A DNA stretch of 64,000 nucleotides from Jeotgalibacillus salarius (GCF_004405125.1 NZ_SORX01000002.1:186001-250000), one strand, 5' to 3'; positions 20,772 to 30,903 are shown, numbered from the stretch's first letter. The notes: generated by a model not told the origin, from the letters alone. Numbers and translations: made by a program.

Positions 20772-23700
20772 ATGTCAGAAGAAATCGGCAAGTTGAAAGT
20801 ATCCCTTTCTCTGGACGGCGGAGCAGAGTTTAATAAAACAATTGCATCAGCTGAACGTAACCTTAAAACAATGGGTGGAGAGCTTACCATCTTACGTCAA
20901 AAGGGTAAAGATTGGGGTCAGTCTATTGAAGGTTTAAAGACACGTCAGGAGACTCTGGGGCGTACCTTGAAACAGCAGGAAGGTTACGTGAAACAATTAC
21001 GTGACGCTTATGACAAGTCTGTGAAGGAAAAGGGTAAAGATGCCAAAGCGACTGAGAACCTATCAACGAAGCTTAATAAAGCGATTGCTGAATATACCCG
21101 TACTGAAACTGAGATTGGTCAGGTCAATGAAGCATTAAAACGTCAACAGTCAATTGCAGGACAGACTGAATCAGCGTGGGAGAAGCTATCGAAGCAAGCC
21201 GGAGCAGCGGCTGATAAATTAGATAACGTTGCAGAAAAATCAAAGAATGTCGGTGAGAAACTGACAGTTGGTGTCACGGCTCCAATCGTTGGTCTTGGTG
21301 TAGCGTCCCTTAAATCTGCAGCAGACTTTGACGCAGCACAAGGACAAATTCAAGCTCAGTTAGGCGTTACAGAAGATCGTGCTGCCCAATTAATGAATAT
21401 TTCAAAAGAGCTGTGGGAAGATGCATACGGCGATTCTGTAATGCAGGCGGCTGAAAACGTTGCGACAGTTGAACAAAACATGCGTAATATGTCTGACAAA
21501 GATATTAAAGCAGTTACTGCAGCTGCATTCGATATGGAAAAGGTATTCAAAGTAGGTATCAATGAAACCACTGCTGCAGCAGGTACAATCATGGATAACT
21601 TTGGGGATTCCGGAACTCAAGCAATGGACCTTCTGACAAGAGGTTTACAACTTGCCGGTCCTCGTGGTGATGACTTACTTGATACATTCCGTGAATACAG
21701 TCCTCAATTTGAGGCACTTGGTTTATCCAGTGAAAAATCGATGAATTTGCTCATACAAGGATTGCAATCTGGGTCCAGAAATACTGACGTATTAGCAGAT
21801 GCTATGAAAGAGTTCACGATTGAAGCGGAGCAGTCAGGTGAACGTGTCGCTAAAGGATATGAGCGAATCGGTATTGACGGCGAGAAAATGATGTCAGATA
21901 TAGCAGAAGGTGGTGAAAAAGCCAACGGTGCGTTTTTTGCTACAATCACAGCGCTTTCTGGCATGGAAGATGCAACAGAACGAAATGCTGCAGGTGTGGA
22001 AATCTTCGGTACTAAATGGGAAGACGTAAAAGACAGTGCCCTTCTTGCGCTAGATCCAACCATAGACTTGTTGGGTGAAGTAGAAGGTGCAGCAAAGAAA
22101 GCCGGGGATGCAGCGAATGATAACATCGGAACAAGAGCTACTGCAGCATTCCGCGATTTTCAAGCTGATTTAGAGCCGGCTGGTGAAATACTGGTTGATC
22201 TAGCAGAGGAATGGCTTCCAAAAGCAGCAGACAAAGTAAATGAAATGACTGAAGCATTTAAAGATATGTCTCCTGAAGCGCAGGAGAATGTCGTTCAATT
22301 AGCGGGCTTAGCTGCAGCATTAGGACCTGCAACGGTTGGTTTTGGTCATATTGCAGGCGGTGTCGGTGGTTTAATTAAAGTCGGTACAAGTTTAGGTGAT
22401 TTATTAGGAAAGTCTGGCGGTAAAGGCTTGGTAGGAAAGATTGGTCTATTAGGTCTTGGTGGCCCTGCTGGATTAGCTGTGGCAGGTACCGGAGCTCTTG
22501 CATTGGGGATTTATGAGTTAAACAAAGCTAGTGATCAGAACCTTGAAAAAACTGTGGAAGCATTACAAGCTAGAGAAGATGAAATTGATCAGCTTGATAA
22601 TAATATTGCGAAATTTGAAGAGCTCCGGGAAAAGAATGAGCTGACTACAGGTGAAATTCTTAACTACATGGATGTTATGGCAGAACTGAAGGAAGCTAAA
22701 ACTGAAGATGCGATCAAAGCATTAACGGATGAACAAGCATTGCTTCTTGAAAAAAGCGGTCTGACTAATGCTGAAATGGAAGAATTCTTGAGTTTGAATG
22801 AAGTAATTGTGGAAAACGCACCTGCAACTGCTCTTGCAATCAGTGAACAAGGTGATGCCTACGCTGCGGTACTAAGTCAAGTAAAGGAATTAAGTGCTGC
22901 TGAACGTGAAAGGTTATCTGCTGATACTTACAATGCTCTTTATGAAGAGAGTAAAAATGTTGAAAACTCTTTAAAAGAACAATCGGCTATTCAAAGCGAA
23001 ATCAATAGTTTATCTGCAAATAGAAAAGTGTTTGTGGATGAAGAAGCTGCTGGAAACGAACGTATTCAGCAAATCGATAAAGAAATATTAGGTGTTAAAA
23101 AAGAAATTGATCAAGCTGGTAAGAATATGAGTCAGACAGATCAAGAAGCGCTGGCAAATAAGTTAAATGGACTTCAGGCTGAAAGAGATCAATTGCAGGA
23201 TAACAATGTAGCAAATCAAGAGCAAATCCAATACTACGATTCGCAAATTGGAAAACAGGAAGAAAAACTTGGAAAAGTTGAACAAGAACTTTCTTTGTAT
23301 GATGAATTGACTGCAGATTACGAAGCCTTAATCCTTTCACAAGCAGGACTCACATCCGAAAAAGGTAAAGGGTTAGATAAACTTCGAGAAGAACAAGCTA
23401 ATATAGATGTTGCTCGAAATAAACTTGATCAACAATTGGCGACACAACAGATCTCTACAAGGGAATATGATAACCAAAACGCTAAACTGGATAGTCAGCA
23501 AGCCAAAATTGATGAAGCTCGTTCAAAGCTTGAAACAATGAATGAAGTAGCAGGAAGAACGATATATAAGGATGTTGAACTAAATACAAGCCCATCTGTT
23601 GAACAATTGAATAGCGAACTTGGAAGTATCGTTTATAAACCTGTGAGACTTCAACCACAGGATTCAAATAACTTCAGACGTATTGGATATGCTCATGGTA

Positions 23701-25625
23701 CTGACAGTCACCCTGGAGGTCTTGCTCTTGTAGGTGATGGTACTGGCTTCAATGCCGGACCAGAGCTCATTAATCTACCTGGTGGAGAATCCTTACTCAG
23801 TCCTTCCACACCAACATTCATGGACCTACCGAAAGGTACTTCTGTTTTATCAGCAATGAAGACTAAACAATTTTTTAATAATGTACCGCGCTATGCGAAT
23901 GGTACGCCGGATACAAGTGATTATCAGCTTGTGGACTACCAGCCGATGCTTAACCTCACATCAGCCGGCAGCACTGTTGGCAGAATACGTGAGATCAGAG
24001 CGGCTGAGATTGCGAGCCTTGAACGTCAAATTGCTTTACTGTCTCAAGAAGGCGCAACAATCGAACAATTAAATGATGCGAAAGAAAAGCAGGCCCGGCT
24101 GACTGTGCTGCAGGCAGAAAAAGAACGTGAATATGCGAACCGAATTAAAGAGCAGCAGATCATCATCGACAAATTAAATTGGGCTTATAATAACGGCAAA
24201 ATTTCGCTCTCAGATTATAATGAACGCGTCGCCACAGCTACAAGTGAGCTGCATGACTTGAAAGCAGAACAAATGGCGTTCACCGATTCATTAATGGATA
24301 GTCAGCGCGAAGCATTTGAGGAGGCGGCCAGACTTGCTGAAGAGTCGGCTAAAATAGGTGCTGAAGCGTTTTATGAAATGGCGACTGCTCAAAACCGTGC
24401 ATACGAAACAGCACTGAGAAATCAATTGAATGACCTGGATGATAAAAATAGAGTAGCAAGTGAAGCATTTAAAGGTGAGACGGATTCCTTTTTAACGGAA
24501 CTGGATCGTCAGAAGGATGCAGCGCTTGCTTCTTTTGATGCTCAGACAAAGGCGCAAGAAGCAGCCATTGAGCGTCAGATTGAAAATATTAATAAACGTC
24601 GAGATGCTGAACTGTCTGCCATCGATGAGCAACTTGCAGCACTTGAAAAGAAAGAACAGCGTGAAGGTCGGGAAGAAATAGAAGCTGAGTTTGCAAGTGA
24701 ACAGGAGAATCTAAACCGCCGGTTGACTGTTGCGAACTTTATGGGTGATGAAGATACGGTTAAAGCCGTTAAGCAGGAGATTGCGGACCTTGACTCTACT
24801 ATCGCAAAGCAACGCCTTGAATGGGAGCGGGAGGACTTACGCGAATCCCTGCAGCTTGAAAAAGATAAGATCAATGATTCATATGATCAGCAGGAGCAGG
24901 CACTTGAAGATTCTCTCTCATTATTGCAAAAACAGCGTGATCAGGAGCGGGAAGCACTGGAAGAACGATATGAATTGAGAGCAGATCAATATGAAGCAAT
25001 GAGAGCTCAACAACTTGAAGCAATTGAACTGGAACAAGAGCAAGCCATGCAGGCTGCTGAGAAAGAGTATGAGCTCCAGCGTGAGCGGTTTGAAGCACTC
25101 CAGGAACAATTAGCCCTGCATGTGGAACAGGGCAACTTGACGCAAGCACAGGCAAATGAGGCATGGATGCAAGCTATAAAAGATTTAGGAAATGAACAGG
25201 TGCTTCAGGAGATCGAGAATCAGGAGAAATCAAAGGCAGCGCTTCAAGAGTATGTGGACGACTATCTGAACATTGGTAAGGATTACGGAAACAGTTTAGT
25301 TAATGGGGTGGTCGGCACTCTGAGTAGCAGGTTAGGAGAGATTGAAGCATTAGGCCGGAAAATTAAATCAGCTATGAGTGGTATTTCTACTGCTGGCATC
25401 GGTACTTTAAATGCTTCATCGATTAATGCAGTATTGCCTTCCACAGCTTCAATGCCATCAGCTGATCGAATGATTAATTCAATAAGTGCAGCTGTTTCCA
25501 GGACCGTCCCATTATCACAAGGTTCACCGCAGCCGATCAGCATTTATATGGATAGCGAAGAAATCGCGGCTTATTCATTCAATACCGCATCAGGTGCATT
25601 ACGTCAGATTTCAAGAAAGGGGTGA
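20772..25625 (+). CDS. Tape measure protein
   Basis: 1617 residues, the largest gene of the phage. The first 450 residues show the TMP core (F-N-K-T-I-A-S-A-E-R-N-L-K, later A-A-D-F-D-A-A-Q-G-Q-I-Q-A). A Gly/Ala/Leu-rich hydrophobic region lies near residues 530-590, and long coiled coils rich in Q/E/A/R follow to the end. Tape measure proteins set tail length and are ejected into the host with the DNA. ATG 20772 follows AAGGAGTGAGGTGAAACC. No peptidoglycan-hydrolase domain was recognised. Confidence 0.93.
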   Translation: MSEEIGKLKVSLSLDGGAEFNKTIASAERNLKTMGGELTILRQKGKDWGQSIEGLKTRQETLGRTLKQQEGYVKQLRDAYDKSVKEKGKDAKATENLSTKLNKAIAEYTRTETEIGQVNEALKRQQSIAGQTESAWEKLSKQAGAAADKLDNVAEKSKNVGEKLTVGVTAPIVGLGVASLKSAADFDAAQGQIQAQLGVTEDRAAQLMNISKELWEDAYGDSVMQAAENVATVEQNMRNMSDKDIKAVTAAAFDMEKVFKVGINETTAAAGTIMDNFGDSGTQAMDLLTRGLQLAGPRGDDLLDTFREYSPQFEALGLSSEKSMNLLIQGLQSGSRNTDVLADAMKEFTIEAEQSGERVAKGYERIGIDGEKMMSDIAEGGEKANGAFFATITALSGMEDATERNAAGVEIFGTKWEDVKDSALLALDPTIDLLGEVEGAAKKAGDAANDNIGTRATAAFRDFQADLEPAGEILVDLAEEWLPKAADKVNEMTEAFKDMSPEAQENVVQLAGLAAALGPATVGFGHIAGGVGGLIKVGTSLGDLLGKSGGKGLVGKIGLLGLGGPAGLAVAGTGALALGIYELNKASDQNLEKTVEALQAREDEIDQLDNNIAKFEELREKNELTTGEILNYMDVMAELKEAKTEDAIKALTDEQALLLEKSGLTNAEMEEFLSLNEVIVENAPATALAISEQGDAYAAVLSQVKELSAAERERLSADTYNALYEESKNVENSLKEQSAIQSEINSLSANRKVFVDEEAAGNERIQQIDKEILGVKKEIDQAGKNMSQTDQEALANKLNGLQAERDQLQDNNVANQEQIQYYDSQIGKQEEKLGKVEQELSLYDELTADYEALILSQAGLTSEKGKGLDKLREEQANIDVARNKLDQQLATQQISTREYDNQNAKLDSQQAKIDEARSKLETMNEVAGRTIYKDVELNTSPSVEQLNSELGSIVYKPVRLQPQDSNNFRRIGYAHGTDSHPGGLALVGDGTGFNAGPELINLPGGESLLSPSTPTFMDLPKGTSVLSAMKTKQFFNNVPRYANGTPDTSDYQLVDYQPMLNLTSAGSTVGRIREIRAAEIASLERQIALLSQEGATIEQLNDAKEKQARLTVLQAEKEREYANRIKEQQIIIDKLNWAYNNGKISLSDYNERVATATSELHDLKAEQMAFTDSLMDSQREAFEEAARLAEESAKIGAEAFYEMATAQNRAYETALRNQLNDLDDKNRVASEAFKGETDSFLTELDRQKDAALASFDAQTKAQEAAIERQIENINKRRDAELSAIDEQLAALEKKEQREGREEIEAEFASEQENLNRRLTVANFMGDEDTVKAVKQEIADLDSTIAKQRLEWEREDLRESLQLEKDKINDSYDQQEQALEDSLSLLQKQRDQEREALEERYELRADQYEAMRAQQLEAIELEQEQAMQAAEKEYELQRERFEALQEQLALHVEQGNLTQAQANEAWMQAIKDLGNEQVLQEIENQEKSKAALQEYVDDYLNIGKDYGNSLVNGVVGTLSSRLGEIEALGRKIKSAMSGISTAGIGTLNASSINAVLPSTASMPSADRMINSISAAVSRTVPLSQGSPQPISIYMDSEEIAAYSFNTASGALRQISRKG

Positions 25626-25630
25626 TCAGC

Positions 25631-28600
25631 TTGCCAACGAACAATTTTAAAGTCGGAGAAATGATGCCAAAGCGTACTCGTAATAGTAAGACCTGGATGA
25701 ACTTTGATGGATCCTATACAACTGAGATTTTTCAAAGCTCAGTCCATTATGAAGATGAACAAGGAAACCTTCATAATATCAATACTGATCTTTATGACGA
25801 AGCTGATTTTGATATTATCGAAGAACCAGTTACACGTGAAAGCAAAGAAGATTTTAAAAGAGCAAAAGAAGTTGCAAAAGCGGCTAAACAAAAGAAAGTG
25901 ATGAACCGTGATCAATATGGATTCAGAGGTTTAAATGTTCCCTTTGATGTAAAAATTCCGCGTAATTTTAAGAAAGGGTACTCTATCGGAAAGGGTCAGG
26001 ATAAGCTGACCTTTATTCCGGTTGGGGCTTCTCCATCAAAAGGTGAACTACATTCAACTGATAGAAGTACGATCACATATCAGGATGTTTGGAATGATGC
26101 AGATGTTGAATTGAAAGTAATACCAGATGGACTGAAGGAAACGATCATTCTGAAAACAGATCGTGCGCCTTCGTCTTTTTCTTTTGAGGTCAAAGGAAAA
26201 GAGTTTACCGAAGACCTGAGAGCGGGACAATTAAAGCTTGCTCCTGCTTGGTTATTAGATGCTGCGGGAACGGAGCGAGATGTCGAACAGGCTATCGTTC
26301 AAGAGAACAATAAAACGTATGTACAGCTCACAGCAGATGTGACTGGTCTAGTTTATCCTATTGAGATTGACCCTACTGTAACTATTAACGATCAAAATTT
26401 GATGAAGGATGCATATATCTTCGAAGGTTCTGCTTCTAATTACGGAAGTAATGTCTCAGTAATCATTGGTTCAAACAGTACAGCTACAAGATATTATACT
26501 TACATTCAATGTGATTTAAGTTTTATTCCTAACGACGCTAAAATATTAAATGCTGAATTACAGTTAACAGCTTATAACTGGGGAAACAAAGCAGTAAATT
26601 CCTGGGCTGAAATCGTGTTAGATGAATGGCAAGAAGCTACAATATCTCAGCCAAACAAACCGAGTGTCAATGATACTAGGTATGGACAGTATTCATTGAG
26701 TGGTTTAGGTGTGAAAAGCTGGAACATTACCGAAATTGTCGATCAATGGGCAAACGAAGAAACTCCTAATTATGGTGTAAGATTAAATAGTGATAACGTA
26801 GATGCTTATTTTCAATTTAGATCTAAAGAATCTTCTTATACATCAGCCAGACCCAAATTAGTTGTTAACTATAATACCTTACCAACCTCCCCAATTTTAT
26901 TGAATCCTAATGGTGGAGAGACTTGGAACAGTTTGCATACTATAGCGTGGAAAGAGAGCGAGGATAATACTGAAACCACAATAACTGAGTACGTAAAAAC
27001 TGGTGGGCTTCCTTTCGCAACATGGATGAGTGCAACTACAGGGAATTCCGGACAAGTTATGGAAGTTACCGAAAACCAATACATTTCTGAAATTGGAATG
27101 TATTTAAGGTGTATAAATCCAGACTCCTACCCATATAACTTCACCATGAGACTTGTAGGAGTGAACGAAACGACTAAGTTACCTGATGGTGTGATATATC
27201 ATACAGAAACAGTCCAGGCACTAAATAATGCTGAAATATACTATCGCATTGGTATTCCTAGTCGGCTAGTTAAATTACCTATAGGAACTAAAGTAGCAAT
27301 AGAAATAAATGACCCCGAAGGAAAAATGCAACATAATTATGGGAACGCAGAATACCAAAAGGGCTGGTACTATTACGGTACAACCGTATCACCCAATAAT
27401 CCGGGGAATGATTACCTGGCTTATATAAAATATGAAATTTGGGATAGTGCATCAATACAATACAATCTTCAACTTTCAATTGATAATGGAGGAAACTACA
27501 CAAATTTAATTGGTTTGACTTCACCTGGTGCAACATCATATGATTATGATTTTATAAACGAACCAGAAACATCTACAGCAAAATTAAGAATTCGAGCTTA
27601 TGACGGTTATGATTACAGTGAATGGGATGAGTCAGATGGAGTATTTACAATTCAGCATAACCAGGCTCCAGCTGCACCAATCAATTTATCTCCTGCCGGT
27701 GGACAATCGAGAGATCGGGCTCAAACAATTCGTTTATCATGGCAGCATAATGACCCTGACTCCGGGGATCCACAATCAAAATATGATCTGCAATGGAGAT
27801 TAAGAGGCTCATTCACATGGAATGAAGTCTCACAGGTAACAGTGAATCAATATCATGATATTAGTGGCTTACCTTATGGTGAAATTGAATGGCGTATAAG
27901 AACATACGATCAAGCAGAGCTGTCGAGCCCTTATTCAGACATTCAAGTTTTCTTCGCAGGCAATAAACCTGCTATGCCGACGATTACAAATTATAGCCAA
28001 GGTTCGACTATTGCTGTAGCAAACCCGACTATTCAATGGTCATCCAGTGGACAAACAGGCTATCGTTTACAGGTGAAAGATGAAGCTGATTCAATTGTGT
28101 GGACGGATGAGCGGACATCAATGAATAAAGCAGTAACTGCAAACGCCGGTCTTGAAAATGAAGAGAATTATTCGATTGAGCTATCTATCAAGAACAGTGA
28201 TGGATTGTGGAGTGATCCTCATGTAATTAACGTATTGGTTTCATATACACCGCCGGCTGTTCCAACTTTGAGTATTAGCGGAAATGGATATGCAGCAACT
28301 ATTCAACTACAGATTACAAATCCGGATCCGGTAGGAACTGAGCCATACGTTACTCATCATAATGTATTCCGAAGAAAATCAGGCGAAGCCTCATGGACAA
28401 GAATCGCGAATGCTGTCCCGTTAAATGGTTCATTCACTGATTACACACCTGGTCACGATCAAACCTATCAATATTATGTAAAGGCATATGGAAACAATGA
28501 AACGTATTGCAATAGTGGTACCGTATCAGAATCAATCAACCTGCAGAGTATTTGGTTAATGGATCCAGATGACACGGGCAGCCTTTATCATTTTGAATAC

Positions 28601-28912
28601 TTCGAGCCTGGGCGATCAGCAGAGCGAATGTTGAGTGGACAGGTCACAGCCTTTGAAGGTCGAGCTCATCCAATGGCTGAGTTTTCTCCACGGCAGCAGT
28701 CAAAAGTAATTGTGGTCCTTCAGATTGAGCGAGAGTCCGATGATCTTGAAGCGTTGCACAATCTATTAAGCAGGCAGACCACATTATTATATCGGGATGC
28801 AAGAGGGCGGCGTATGTTCGGCGTCATTTTTATGCTGCCTGAAACAGAAACGGATTGGGGCTATAACGTGCCGATTGAGTTTATCCAGGTTGATTATGAG
28901 GAGGACATTTGA
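25631..28912 (+). CDS. Large distal tail protein with DNRLRE and Ig/Fn3-like domains
   Basis: 1093 residues from TTG 25631, six bases after AAAGGGGTGA; the GTG at 25622 overlaps that site. Residues 1-240 resemble the N-terminal part of wall-associated/RHS-type proteins. Residues about 250-415 are a DNRLRE-type domain (K-D-A-Y-I-F-E-G-S-A-S-N-Y-G). Then come Ig/Fn3-like repeats, the first (from about 416, P-N-G-G-E-T-W) interrupted by an insert of about 160 residues. The last 150 residues (F-E-G-R-A-H-P-M-A-E-F-S-P-R; Y-R-D-A-R-G-R-R) are of the distal-tail type. It probably forms the tail tip and binds the cell surface. Confidence 0.82.
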   Translation: MPTNNFKVGEMMPKRTRNSKTWMNFDGSYTTEIFQSSVHYEDEQGNLHNINTDLYDEADFDIIEEPVTRESKEDFKRAKEVAKAAKQKKVMNRDQYGFRGLNVPFDVKIPRNFKKGYSIGKGQDKLTFIPVGASPSKGELHSTDRSTITYQDVWNDADVELKVIPDGLKETIILKTDRAPSSFSFEVKGKEFTEDLRAGQLKLAPAWLLDAAGTERDVEQAIVQENNKTYVQLTADVTGLVYPIEIDPTVTINDQNLMKDAYIFEGSASNYGSNVSVIIGSNSTATRYYTYIQCDLSFIPNDAKILNAELQLTAYNWGNKAVNSWAEIVLDEWQEATISQPNKPSVNDTRYGQYSLSGLGVKSWNITEIVDQWANEETPNYGVRLNSDNVDAYFQFRSKESSYTSARPKLVVNYNTLPTSPILLNPNGGETWNSLHTIAWKESEDNTETTITEYVKTGGLPFATWMSATTGNSGQVMEVTENQYISEIGMYLRCINPDSYPYNFTMRLVGVNETTKLPDGVIYHTETVQALNNAEIYYRIGIPSRLVKLPIGTKVAIEINDPEGKMQHNYGNAEYQKGWYYYGTTVSPNNPGNDYLAYIKYEIWDSASIQYNLQLSIDNGGNYTNLIGLTSPGATSYDYDFINEPETSTAKLRIRAYDGYDYSEWDESDGVFTIQHNQAPAAPINLSPAGGQSRDRAQTIRLSWQHNDPDSGDPQSKYDLQWRLRGSFTWNEVSQVTVNQYHDISGLPYGEIEWRIRTYDQAELSSPYSDIQVFFAGNKPAMPTITNYSQGSTIAVANPTIQWSSSGQTGYRLQVKDEADSIVWTDERTSMNKAVTANAGLENEENYSIELSIKNSDGLWSDPHVINVLVSYTPPAVPTLSISGNGYAATIQLQITNPDPVGTEPYVTHHNVFRRKSGEASWTRIANAVPLNGSFTDYTPGHDQTYQYYVKAYGNNETYCNSGTVSESINLQSIWLMDPDDTGSLYHFEYFEPGRSAERMLSGQVTAFEGRAHPMAEFSPRQQSKVIVVLQIERESDDLEALHNLLSRQTTLLYRDARGRRMFGVIFMLPETETDWGYNVPIEFIQVDYEEDI

Positions 28913-30027
28913 TGCTGCCATTAACTCACCCGAATCTAACAAAAGAGCAGGTCATTTCAGCGCTATTGGGGAGATACGGGAGTCGTTATATTGACTTCCG
29001 TTTTGACCTGTTAAATAAAGAAGATCAGCGGATCGGTGATGTCTCACATTTAGTCGTCGCTGATTCTTCCACAATTGATATGGACAACGAAGCAGAAATT
29101 CATCGGACAGCAAAGTTTCAAATCAAAGATACTGGTGAGATCAATTACTTATCTGATCGCATACAGCCCTTTGCCCGGCTGCGTATACGGAATGAGACCA
29201 TCGAGTTTCCACTCGGCGTCTTTTTATTATCCACGCCTGAAAAGTCATATCAGCAGCGCGTGATTTATCGGAATGTAGAAGCATATGACAAACTGCAGAT
29301 TCTAATCGATGACGGATTCACAGCGAGGTACGTTGCTGACGAAGGTGAATATGTAACGGATGTCATCACAGATATCATTCAGTCCACAGGAGTTACTCAG
29401 ATCAACATTGAAAAATCAGACGTGCAGCTACCTACATGGTTTTCTTGGGATCCAGATACAAGCAGATTAGAGGTTATTAATTCCCTCCTACAGGCGATTA
29501 ACTATGAAAAGATTTATGTGGACGAATATGGGTACTTTACAAGCCGGCCATACCGCAATCCTTCCACACGATCATCTGAGTTTGAGTATAAGACAGATCA
29601 GTGGTCAGTCATTACGCCGGGAGCAACTGCCTTACAGGATTTCTTTGCGGTACCTAACCAATGGGTAGGGGTGATCAGTGAGCCTGACCGGGTACCACTC
29701 ACGTACACATACGAAAATATGAGTCCAGACAGTCCGACAAGTATTCCGGCCCGTGGTCGTACCGTCACGAAGTATATCGATGTGGACGCGGCTGATATCA
29801 CAAGCCTGCAGGGGATTGTGCAAAAGCAGGCGTTTCAGGATTCTCAGGTTTACACGGAAATGACGTTTCAAACTGCCATTATGCCAATGCACAGTCATAA
29901 GGATATTTACCGTCTGCAGCATGACATTTTAGGAGTGAATGCAAAGTTTCAGGAGCTCGGTTGGAGCATGACGCTGGCAGCAGGCGCAACGATGAGTCAC
30001 AGAGCCCGGGAAATCATAACCGTTTAG
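28912..30027 (+). CDS. Tail-tip/baseplate protein
   Basis: 371 residues from ATG 28912, sharing a base with the stop of the preceding gene and preceded by GAGGAGGACATTTG. The N-terminus contains Y-I-D-F-R-F-D-L-L-N, and R-L-R-I-R-N-E-T-I-E-F-P-L-G-V-F-L-L-S-T-P near 92; this latter pattern is frequent in tail-hub proteins of Gram-positive siphoviruses (gp27/Tal N-terminal type). No lytic domain is present. It probably forms the hub with the previous protein. Confidence 0.75.
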   Translation: MLPLTHPNLTKEQVISALLGRYGSRYIDFRFDLLNKEDQRIGDVSHLVVADSSTIDMDNEAEIHRTAKFQIKDTGEINYLSDRIQPFARLRIRNETIEFPLGVFLLSTPEKSYQQRVIYRNVEAYDKLQILIDDGFTARYVADEGEYVTDVITDIIQSTGVTQINIEKSDVQLPTWFSWDPDTSRLEVINSLLQAINYEKIYVDEYGYFTSRPYRNPSTRSSEFEYKTDQWSVITPGATALQDFFAVPNQWVGVISEPDRVPLTYTYENMSPDSPTSIPARGRTVTKYIDVDAADITSLQGIVQKQAFQDSQVYTEMTFQTAIMPMHSHKDIYRLQHDILGVNAKFQELGWSMTLAAGATMSHRAREIITV

Positions 30028-30038
30028 GAGGTGAGAGA

Positions 30039-30329
30039 GTGAAACCTAATTTGAATCAGGGAGCAGGGGCGCTGCTGCAGGTCATCAGAGAGGAGGTCCA
30101 AAGGCAACTGACTGGTGGTCGGCGAAAAAGGGAACCACGGCAGCATGTCCTGGGCACCATCGATGCTGCTTATGCGAATGATGGTTCAAGACCAAGCGTC
30201 GTGATCGATGGTGATCCGTCACCTATTGGTCCGTTTCCTTATTTAAGTCACTATGAACCATCTGCCGGAGATCGGGTTTTATTAGCGAAATCAGGAAATA
30301 AGTATGTTGTCACTGGAAAAATTGTTTAA
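30039..30329 (+). CDS. Small tail-tip OB-fold-like protein
   Basis: 96 residues from GTG 30039, preceded by TAGGAGGTGAGAGA. Helical N-terminus (A-L-L-Q-V-I-R-E-E-V-Q-R-Q-L), then a small beta-barrel with H-V-L-G-T-I-D-A-A-Y, S-V-V-I-D-G-D and a closing G-D-R-V-L-L-A-K-S-G-N-K-Y-V-V-T-G-K-I. This 'D-R-V-L-L-x3-G-x-x-Y-V-V-x-G-K' ending is common in gp45/DUF2577-like tail-tip proteins. Function inferred from fold pattern and position. Confidence 0.72.
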   Translation: MKPNLNQGAGALLQVIREEVQRQLTGGRRKREPRQHVLGTIDAAYANDGSRPSVVIDGDPSPIGPFPYLSHYEPSAGDRVLLAKSGNKYVVTGKIV

Positions 30330-30417
30330 AAATTAGTTTCATTTGTAAGAAGATAGTTTATATTATTGATAGAGGTTCTAGGGTCGTTTCAAATTCTTTT
30401 GTGGGTGTTGATCAATT

Positions 30418-30552
30418 GTGGACTATCAGCCATTAGTAAAAGAAATTGATTCAGAACTGCTTGAGAAAATTGTCGAAGAGTTTGAAGGGAAATTGGGACG
30501 TGAATTAAAATTAGAAGAGCTCATGTTCTTAGCAGACTTACTGGCAAAATAG
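30418..30552 (+). CDS. Short acidic helical phage ORF
   Basis: 44 residues, GTG 30418 to TAG 30550-30552, with only a weak GGGTG ribosome-binding site. The sequence is helical and acidic (L-L-E-K-I-V-E-E-F-E-G-K-L-G-R-E-L-K-L-E-E-L). It lies between tail tip and a hairpin-controlled gene. A real gene is plausible but not certain. Confidence 0.45.
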   Translation: MDYQPLVKEIDSELLEKIVEEFEGKLGRELKLEELMFLADLLAK

Positions 30553-30560
30553 AGGATTGA

Positions 30561-30598
30561 CCTCTTCTTCTGTCGAAATACTGATACAGAAGAGGAGG
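30561..30598 (+). promoter_or_regulatory. 13-bp hairpin sequestering the ribosome-binding site of the next gene
   Basis: CCTCTTCTTCTGT (30561-30573) pairs with ACAGAAGAGGAGG (30586-30598) along 13 bp with a single U-G pair and a 12-nt loop. The 3' arm contains AGGAGG, the ribosome-binding site of TTG 30606. There is no U-run, so it is not an ordinary terminator. Confidence 0.7.
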
Positions 30599-30605
30599 GA
30601 GAACC

Positions 30606-30824
30606 TTGAGTGAAGCAGAGAATATTATTACAATTAGTACTGAATTTCAACATATTAAACAAAAAGCATTTAACAAAGCAGTATTAGAAATACTCATTGA
30701 AAACGGGTTAGTAAAAAACAGATTAGAGTTTGATGACCGAGTGGACAATATCTTTAATGAGATTAAGGACGAGGAGATGAAATATATAGATGACTTAATC
30801 TCCATAAGAAATAGAAGTAAATAA
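30606..30824 (+). CDS. Small phage protein before the lysis module
   Basis: 72 residues from TTG 30606. Helical and charged, with E-F-Q-H-I-K-Q-K-A-F-N-K-A-V-L-E-I-L-I-E and repeated acidic/basic stretches. No known domain and no membrane segment. Its ribosome-binding site is buried in a strong hairpin, so translation may be turned on only under certain conditions. A terminator follows. Confidence 0.65.
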   Translation: MSEAENIITISTEFQHIKQKAFNKAVLEILIENGLVKNRLEFDDRVDNIFNEIKDEEMKYIDDLISIRNRSK

Positions 30825-30832
30825 TGATCAGA

Positions 30833-30860
30833 AAGCATCTCACATGAGGTGCTTTTTTAT
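30833..30860 (+). terminator. Terminator before the lysis module
   Basis: AAGCATCTCA and TGAGGTGCTT arms (10 bp, one G-T pair) followed by TTTTTTAT. Confidence 0.8.
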
Positions 30861-30903
30861 ATGCAACAAGGGGGGTCCATTTCATTAAGAGAGGAAGATC
30901 ATA

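Noticed and set aside
21704-22126. 140-codon reverse frame within the tape measure gene
   Set aside because: Ser/Ala/Pro-rich complement of a helical gene; no ribosome-binding site, no family.
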